DNA of 64,000 nucleotides. Source: Glycine soja (lineage: Eukaryota > Streptophyta > Magnoliopsida > Fabales > Fabaceae). Positions within the stretch are counted from its first letter, which is position 1, and the number at the start of each line of letters is the position of its first letter. The position numbers were made by a program, and so were the translations under genes. The notes below the pieces were generated by a model that searched no databases, had not been told where the DNA came from, and saw only the letters and a list, made by a program, of their open reading frames with translations. The stretch spans positions 14,777,243-14,841,242 of the forward strand of contig NC_041011.1 in NCBI RefSeq assembly GCF_004193775.1, read 5' to 3'. Positions 56,704-64,000 of this stretch are shown piece after piece.

Positions 56704-57378
56704 TAAGGATGTCGAAGTTTTTGAGTTCTGTTTTGGTAATGGTTCAATGTGTTATAGTATTAAGGGTTTTTGAGTTGTTCTTTGGTAATGCTTGAATATC
56801 TGATTATCGACTTGTTCACTTGCCCTGACAATGTCATCGTTCAATATGCAAAAAGGATTTGAAGCAAAATAAGTGAAAATCGTGCCCTTTTGTGTTTAAT
56901 TGTTAGTATTTGAATTGTTTGTGGTTGTACCTTTACATAAACTACAAACCCTCTTTCCCAATTGGTATCCCATTTGATTTCCAAACATGCTCTAAGACGC
57001 TGATATTGAGAAAGTGATTTCCGAACATGCTGCAATCCCTTTCCACTCATTGTTCATGTTACTGTACTAGTGTTGTTCACACTTATCGTGGGGAAACTCT
57101 GCTCGGGAAAAATGTATTGTTATAACCATCCTTTGAAAAAAAATAAATTGTGTGAAACAAGTTACTATAGTATACATCTATCAACTGCAGGCTGCTATTT
57201 GGAACTAAGTACGAAATGGTCACTCATAGAAACTAAGTACAAAAAGGTGCGTATCTTCTGAATCTGAAATACAGTTTTGCATCTGTTTCTATTGGTTCCA
57301 GGTTGTTATTATATGGGCTCTCCTCAGACTTTTTCGTATTCTCATATTTCATACCTGTGTTTAGTTCAAATTGTCAAC
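56704..57378. other. Spacer up to copy C, no gene recognised
   Basis: AT-rich with no ORF of interest. Homology to the window start begins at 57379. The next kinesin exon that would be expected left of 57929 is not here, so the copy C kinesin is truly truncated. Confidence 0.55.
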
Positions 57379-57928
57379 TCATAGAAATAATGTTATTTTG
57401 TTCTTCAGCGCCTGCATAATATTAAAATTATGGTATGCAATTCCTAATAATAAAACCAATCTTCATATATTTTTAATTTTAAATAGATATTGTATTTTTA
57501 TGATAGATGTGTCAATATAGATCCAGAATTCTGGATGTTGATTCTGTCATTATTAACTGTGGCTTGTTAGCTATTGGAAATTTGGTTTTGTACTCATTTT
57601 ATTAGATTCCAATAAGATTGTCTTAGTGAATGATAACTTTAATCTAGACCAAAAAAACTATTGGAAATTTGGAATAGGGAAAGAAAGCCATAGAGAATGG
57701 GCAACGTCATCTTATATTAGTGCATGCGATTTGCCTCTGTGTCCAACTTGAAAAATTGTGAAGAGTGTAAAATTTATTATCTCCTTAATTAGGACAGCAT
57801 AGCATCACCTTCATATATAGCTAAAAGATGCAATAGTTTGTTACACCTTACAAGACAATAGAATAAACACTAGAAATTAGTTTGTTACACCTTACAAGAC
57901 AATAGAATAAACACTAGAAATTAGTTAC

Positions 57929-59827
57929 CTGCTATTTGCAGGTTGATTTAAAAGAAATGCAACCTCTTTAGCACTATGAACATCCACTACTTTGAGATCA
58001 GAAACTTGTGTATTTCCATTTGCGTCATGTTTGATTGTATATTGTTTTCCAGGAGTACCATTTTCCATGCGTGTTGTTGTAGATATCAGATCACGGATCC
58101 TTTCATTGTATATTTCCAACATTGACACCTGTAAATTTTGCAAGGAAAACCATATCAGCAATTCTGTGTCATATTTAAAATTTTATACACATTGCAATGG
58201 TGAAAAATTAAGAAGAAAAATACTCTGTTACCTACATTTCATATTTCCAGCCTTGAGGTTGTTGAGACTGCTTTGTTTGAAATATTTGCTCTAATGAACG
58301 AGGTATCAAGCCCTTCTCCTCTAGATGTCCAGGCCTTCCCATCATTGTATAGGTTTTCCCTAACCCTGTCTGACCACAGGCAAAGATGCAAACCTGGAAA
58401 AGAAAAAACATCACCATATTATTAGACATCAATGTATATAGTATATATATTGATTTACAAACATTCATGCTAGAAAGGCAACATCCAACACCAAATCTAA
58501 CAGATAGACATTTGTCTCACAACACTGATATGTCAGAACCAAAGAATAATAGGGCAAAGAAGGGCAAAAATACAATACAACATGAAAGTGAGTATAGAAA
58601 ATAAAGGGTTTTAGAATTCTGCTTTTCCAAAATTGACTAGTAATAGTGCATTAAATGGTTGATCCATATGTATATACGATTTTAAATGAATAGTGCTTTA
58701 GAGATGACAGAAGAACTTTGAAATTACCTTGTAACCATCAAGAGCACTTGGTACAAGCTGTGAAATTTCTACAAAAACTTCTTCTTGTGATGCCTCTGGT
58801 GTAAAAACTTTATCAAATGTAAAAGAATGTTTTTGGCCTAAGAACAAAACAAGAGCAACATGAGTTGATATTTTTACAGCACAATCTAATTCAAGGAAAA
58901 TGAAATAAGAATTGTTTAAAATACATGATCACAACAGATATACCATTTTGGGCTAGGTCAATGGCTCGTCCAGAAGTTTCCATTGATGTTGGATAACTGA
59001 AAATCTTGCCTTCTGTGCTACAACTATCATCAGCTAATAAAGGCCTCACTCGACAGAATACATGAATGTTCCCTTTTAACTCCTGTTAATATGAAGATTA
59101 TTAAGGTGTCAATTATTATTTTATTATTATTATCAACGTTTTGGTTCAGGAAATTACCAAAATGGTATTATGTAATTTTTTCCTCAGCCTCTCCTCTTCT
59201 ATAAGTTTATATTCTGCATCTGCTAAGCGTCTTTGTTGTCCTTTGTACTCTGTCCTTGTCTCGTATGCAGATATATTAGACACCTAACAAGGAACAAAAT
59301 CTATGAATAAGATAAATAATCATCATAATGTATATGTCAAGGACCAACTAAAGAATTAAGCAATTAGGTAAAATTTCACATTCTTTATCTAACAAATATA
59401 TCAAATGGTTCTATACCTAGTAGTATACAACTATTAAAAAAAATTCTTGATTACCTGCAGTTTCGTCTCTGCAGTTGCTAGTTGCTCTTCCAATGCCTTT
59501 ATCTGATTATCTTTCAAAGAACATTTTTCCTGGAGGAAGGAAGCTCATCCTCTCATGACTCCACAATAACAGAATGGTGTGATATTTAATTAAAATAAAT
59601 AGGGTATACAAACCTACCTCCAGATCATTAGCTTTTAAGGTCAAGCTGTCCAATTCAGTGGAGGAGTGCTTCCTAGATTCTTTAACTTTCTCTAATTCAG
59701 AACTTAAAGTTTGTACTTGAGATAATTGTCAGTCTCGCTCATCTCTTTCTTGTTGCAACTCTCCTCTAAGAGAGGAAACTTCTGTAGCCAGGACATCCTT
59801 CTGTTTTATAGCCTCCTCTTGAGAAGA
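57929..59827 (-). pseudogene. Kinesin-14 motor pseudogene fragment, copy C
   Basis: The same seven exons as copy A: 59618-59827, 59455-59529, 59158-59283, 58944-59082, 58728-58837, 58232-58393 and 57929-58128. Lengths match A except where A has its indels. It keeps the motor start in frame (ELKGNIHVFCRVRPLLADDS). The two shared stops are at 58232-58234 (TAG) and 59729-59731 (TGA). The P-loop reads GQTGLGKT, with Leu in place of the conserved Ser, so nucleotide binding would be impaired even without the stops. No switch I/II exons follow. Confidence 0.9.
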
Positions 59828-61672
59828 CTAATAAAAGAACCAAGGAAACTAGGTAATATGTAGGAGTAACATCTTGTTACTCTCTGTTATTTTCACTAAT
59901 ATTCCAATTTCTTTAATATATGAAAAGTGTTATTAAATTCTTGCTCGTGTTTGTATGTTTATTAATAAAAGTTTTAAAATGATTTGGATAAAATGGTTTT
60001 TTTGAAATCAATCTTGGTTAAAACTAATTTTGAAGTGATGTATCATTTATGTTTTGTTAGTAGTAAAATTCAATATTTTATCCAACAATGCAAACATTGT
60101 CAAACATATTGCTTCAACTTAAAATCCAATTACTTTGTTCGAATCCTAGTACATAGTTGTCTTAAATACTTGAAGGGAGAGTTTTACTGTCAATAATGGT
60201 CATCTGAGTTGGAAATTAAAGATTGTCTCAAGTGGAAGATACATGTGATTAAGACAAAAAAACTTAAAATCCAATTATATATTCAAATACAGCATGACAT
60301 TAACTGGAATGACAAGCAAAATTTTACAAGACAGACGTACTAGATGAATAAATGAAATTGTTGGTTGTGAAATAATGTTATTTTCAGTTATGCTGTATAA
60401 TTTATCCCCTATAGGTTATTAAACTTTTCCCATTGTCATTTCTCAGGGTTTTTAAACATAGGACAACCAAGTGTTATTGCCATTGAGGATCCATAGGTTT
60501 TGTTGGAAGAACTGCCTTTTGCTTTTATAAAAATGAATATTTTCTTTCTGTCAAAATAAATAAAGCAAGAAAGTGGATTGTATATGATGGATTATTCATG
60601 ATTTTCCTCTTGCTTATGTTTGCATTTCTCAGTTATGAGCTTATTTCAATTTACTTGGGTGGAGTTTTTTTTTTGTTATGGGTGGGGATAAAATAGGGGG
60701 TTTGAATGTTGCTGTTGTCAGTTTCTTTTAGTGGACTCATGATTTTGTAGAGGATATTGAACAGTTATGTCATATTCTGTAGCTTCTTTGAATCTCTTTT
60801 GCTTCTCTTTCCAAGCTGCAGGATATTTGATAATTTTCCTTTTAGTCATACTTGTTCTGTCAGTTGCATTCTTCCACAACCTTTCTCTCTTTATTTGGTC
60901 TTTCTGATTTTTCAAAAACAAAATATTTGGAGTCACTATTTCCTTTTCCAAATCCACTAGTCCCATGCTATTTTGGAGCAGTTGCTGAATATTTTACCAA
61001 GGAATATATTAAAAGTGGAAATTGGAGATATTTGGGAACCAAAATTCTAGGAAAAAACTATTCATACTAGGGTAGTCTACGACAGATTATCTAAGCTGGG
61101 GTTGAATAGTCTTGGAACTCTGTCTTCACTACTTTCTTTAGTAAATGCCTTGCAATTTATTTTTTTATAATATGAAGTTGATTGGCACAAATTATTTTGT
61201 ACATATTAGGCAAATTTTTGTCATAGATGTGGTTGATTGACTAAAGTTTTATTATTTTTCTGGTTGAATCAGGCACCAAAGAATCACATTGGGAAGAACT
61301 CCTTTAATTATTTGCAGGTTTGTTTATTTTTTCTAGTAATTGATATTTATTATAATAGTTTTAAAAATGTTTTTCAAATTCCACAAATGACAAGCATGTA
61401 TGATGCCTGAAAACATGTATGCGTTTTTCCTTTTTATTCATGGCATGTAATTGTTCTTTTGAGCCCTCTACTATGATCTTTATTATGTCCTTTTGTCGCA
61501 ATATCATACAATTACTAATGGAAATAGCTGACATGCGATTTTAAGGGGTTGCATAACATGTTATTTTCGTGGTCTTCTAAAATGACCCTTTGTGACATAT
61601 AGGATCAAGACGTATGATCCATTCAATTCTTGGAAGAGGTCTCAGCATGTACCCTCCCTTTCTTACACAAAG
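59828..61672. other. Noncoding duplicated spacer, copy C
   Basis: Counterpart of 2219-4408 with the roughly 345-bp gap noted above. No gene supported. Confidence 0.6.
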
Positions 61673-62304
61673 GCATCTGTCAAATTGGAAGACCACTGAT
61701 TAAAATGTGTATCGAAATCTTTCTCCATAGCTTTAAGCCAGGACTAGACTAGAAGAAGCGCTTCATCCATCAGCTTGCTTGCATTAAAAGTTTGGTTATC
61801 AAAGACCACCTTATTTCTATGTTTCCATATGGTCCTTGTGAGGGCTATCCACCAATAGCTCCATCTTATATCTTTTGTTCGTGTAGCATTCCTTCTGCTG
61901 TGCTGCATGAAATGATCTTTTTGTTCTTTCGGGAAAGCACCCACTGAATTAACCCATGAGAGTGACTCCCACCACAAGGGGAGGACCTTACTGCAATTGA
62001 AGAAAAGGTGTGCTGCAACCTCCTCCGAATTGTTGCATAACGGGCACATTGGGTCACTTATCTCTACTTGTCTCCCTCTTAGATTCATCTTCACTGGTAA
62101 GCGGTCTTTGATAAGCCGCCATGTAAATACCGCTGCCTTAGGTGGTATCTTAAGTTTCCACAAAAGCACAAAAATCCAATCCTCTGTGTCCCCCCTTATT
62201 TCCTCTGCTTCTATTATAATTCACGCTTGTCCTTGTCCTTGTGCTGGTTCTTTCAACATAGGGTTTGAGGAATTAGTGTAATATAGAAGAAGTGTAGGTC
62301 TAAT
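61673..62304 (-). pseudogene. LINE zf-RVT remnant, copy C
   Basis: Best-preserved copy: CPLCNNSEEVAAHLFFNC with all zinc ligands, and CGA where A has a stop. It still has the shared Trp-position stops, with three bases lost just after the terminal TAA (about 61671). Confidence 0.82.
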
Positions 62305-62309
62305 GTTTT

Positions 62310-63921
62310 TGTCGCAACATGCCCGTTTGCGGGCGAGCAAGGCGAGGGTCACGGGTGCGCTTTCCAAGGGAGGAAAGATGCGTGGAGTCGCCACCAACAT
62401 TTATTTGTGGAAAACGTCGGAAAAACCGAAGGAAACCGGTGAAAAAGAAAATTCCAAGTTCGGGAGTTGTATTTGCGTTTGAGGAAGGTATTAGCACCTC
62501 TCACGTTTGTCTCAAAGGACAACAACCTTATTTTTTAGAATTGTGGAAATTGTGTTACCTTAACTTTTATTTCTTTTTATTTTTTGAGGTCGACAAAAGT
62601 GGGGCTCTTGCTCCTACGTACCCTCCATCGAAGAGGAAATCAGACCTACGTAGTTCTTCTTTAAGGGTGAATCAAGCGATTCTTTTTACTTGGAAGGTGA
62701 TCATTTTAAGGCGTTGGACCTTAAAAATGATCCATTTACTTGGTAAGAAAAATTGAGATAATAAACTTTCAAATCCTTTTTTAATGATTTTTTGTGGACA
62801 AGTTTGACTTTGCGGGTTGATTTTAGCCTTAGTTTCACTTTAGTTATTAGTCAATTCAATTAAGAAAGAGAAATCCTAAAGAGAAACGTCCGATTGATTT
62901 TTTTTGCTTTATTTTACTAAAATGTATTTTTTGATTATTATATTATTATTTTACCTCTTTTTTTATTTCCAACGTGGTTACAGCACGACCGAACGGTCGG
63001 ATTTCATTTTAACAGAAATTAACGGATATTACAAATCAAATGATCGGTGGAAATTTATTTTATTTTTTGATTAGGCGAGAAATGACTTAAATAAATGACT
63101 GAAGCACGTCAAAAGAGGGTACGGAAAGTAAATGAAATGAGAAATAAAAGTACATGAAACAAATGGGGACCACCATGGGTACATAGAATGAATTGAAAAG
63201 CTCGGTTTGGGGTAGTTACCGGTTGAAGACCGAAGAAAAACGAAGAACGAACGATGAATGTCGAAGAACGGTTGAAAATCTTCGCGTAATTACCCACGGA
63301 AACGTTATGGAAATGTTACGAAAGCGCTTCGGCTTGGATTTTCTTCACGGAAACAATTTTCCTCAGCAATTTCAAGAGAATACGAAGTGCCAAGAAGGCT
63401 GAACCCCTTCCTTCTTCATTCCTCCCCCTATTTATAGCAAAATAGGGGAGGAGCTTGCCACCCAGCTCGCCCAGGAAGGCCAGGTTGCTTCCTCCAGAAG
63501 CAACCGCCTTCTGGAGGAAGAATCTGGAAGGCCCAAGTGGGCCTGGTTGCTATTTACACCATTTTTTTACTAAATACACCCCCTTTACTTTTTTGGTGAT
63601 TCTTTTTCCGTAACGTTACAGAACTTTACGAATTTCGTAACGACACTTAGTTTCTTTCCGTAAGGTTACGGATCCTTACGGATCATGTATTTTAGCTTTC
63701 GAAAAACTTACGGAAACTCACGGATTGCGTAACAATACTTCCTTTTGGTTTCCGTCAAATTACAGAATTTCACGGATGGCGTAACCACGCTTCCTTTTGA
63801 TTTCCGGCGCGTCTCGGGACTTCACATATTGTGCAACAAAAGGTGCCAAGTACTTCGAAGCGGTCAATCAAAGGTTGCATGCCATCAAGCAATAGTCCTC
63901 GGACGAAATTTGGGTATGACT
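62310..63921 (-). repeat. LTR of element C
   Basis: Left-type LTR at the same site, after GTTTT (62305-62309). The last base is T (63921) instead of A, so its end reads GTATGACT. TATA-like site near 63426-63440. Confidence 0.92.
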
Positions 63922-64000
63922 GTTGCCCCTCTTTACTTACCTTTTATCGAAGATAAGAGGAAAGCAAAGATAAAACACTGATTTCGTCCGTCTTTGCCCT
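63922..64000 (-). mobile_element. Start of the internal part of element C (cut by the window)
   Basis: Polypurine tract and first bases of the 3' untranslated region, collinear with 42976 onward. The rest lies outside the window. Confidence 0.85.

Larger units (their letters stand above)
57379..62309. repeat. Segmental duplication, copy C (left flank of element C)
   Basis: Collinear with 1-5055. It keeps about 207 bp near 58505-58711 and about 30 bp near 57443 that A has lost. It lacks the piece corresponding to about 2254-2600, joining 'ggtaatat' directly to 'gtaggagtaacatc' at about 59861. Ends at the identical LTR border. Confidence 0.92.

Noticed and set aside
56214..57378. A complete CACTA transposon
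   Set aside because: Only one terminal repeat was found; no inverted partner in the spacer.

Overview
This window is repeat-dominated nuclear DNA from a flowering plant, almost certainly a legume and most likely soybean or a close relative (Glycine). The basis is a kinesin-14 gene with GT-AG introns, Tat/Ogre-type and Tekay-type Ty3/gypsy retrotransposons with plant-style primer sites, a LINE zf-RVT remnant, and a Tekay LTR rich in the palindrome GTAATCGATTAC that I associate with soybean repeats. The species is an inference. I see no intact host gene, no tRNA or rRNA gene and no prokaryotic feature.

Layout. The window holds three copies (A, B, C) of one segment. Copy A (1-5055) carries a broken kinesin-14 gene on the minus strand, about 2 kb of noncoding DNA and a broken LINE reverse-transcriptase tail. 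The LINE piece is cut at its 5' edge by a large Ogre/Tat retrotransposon, element A (5056-35352, minus strand, 5-bp target duplication GTTTT on both sides). Element A is itself split by a nested Tekay chromovirus (10024-22619, minus strand, target duplication CTGAG). An AT-rich spacer (35358-38644) leads to copy B (38645-41369), which has no kinesin, and to element B (41370-53613), a deletion derivative of the same insertion that lacks the Tekay. Past its right LTR, element B runs into 244 bp of element-internal DNA (53614-53857), the mark of a recombination event. A second AT-rich spacer with one CACTA transposon end (54.6-57.4 kb) leads to copy C (57379-62309), again with kinesin and LINE remnants, and to the first LTR of element C (62310 to the window end).

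How the parts work. The Ogre-like order, in its own sense, is LTR, tRNA primer site, ORF1 (plant-mobile-domain-like plus coiled coil), gag, protease with G-patch, a probable intron, reverse transcriptase, RNase H, a second RNase H, integrase, then an extra 3' ORF resembling the 'putative plant transposon protein' family, a minisatellite, the polypurine tract and the LTR. Elements A and B both carry stops and deletions, so neither could move by itself. The Tekay element has gag, protease, RT, RNase H, integrase and a chromodomain-like tail, also disabled. Each of its two unusually long LTRs (about 3.9 kb) contains a cassette: 12-13 copies of a 12-bp palindrome, then a probable splice acceptor and a 143-codon acidic ORF.

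History. In order: the LINE and kinesin pieces decayed (stops shared by copies); the Ogre-like element inserted next to the LINE piece; its two LTRs diverged; the whole segment was duplicated (left LTRs of A, B and C share variants that differ from the right LTRs of A and B); then A and B suffered different deletions and the Tekay landed only in A. Domain calls rest on motif recognition by eye, without database searches.
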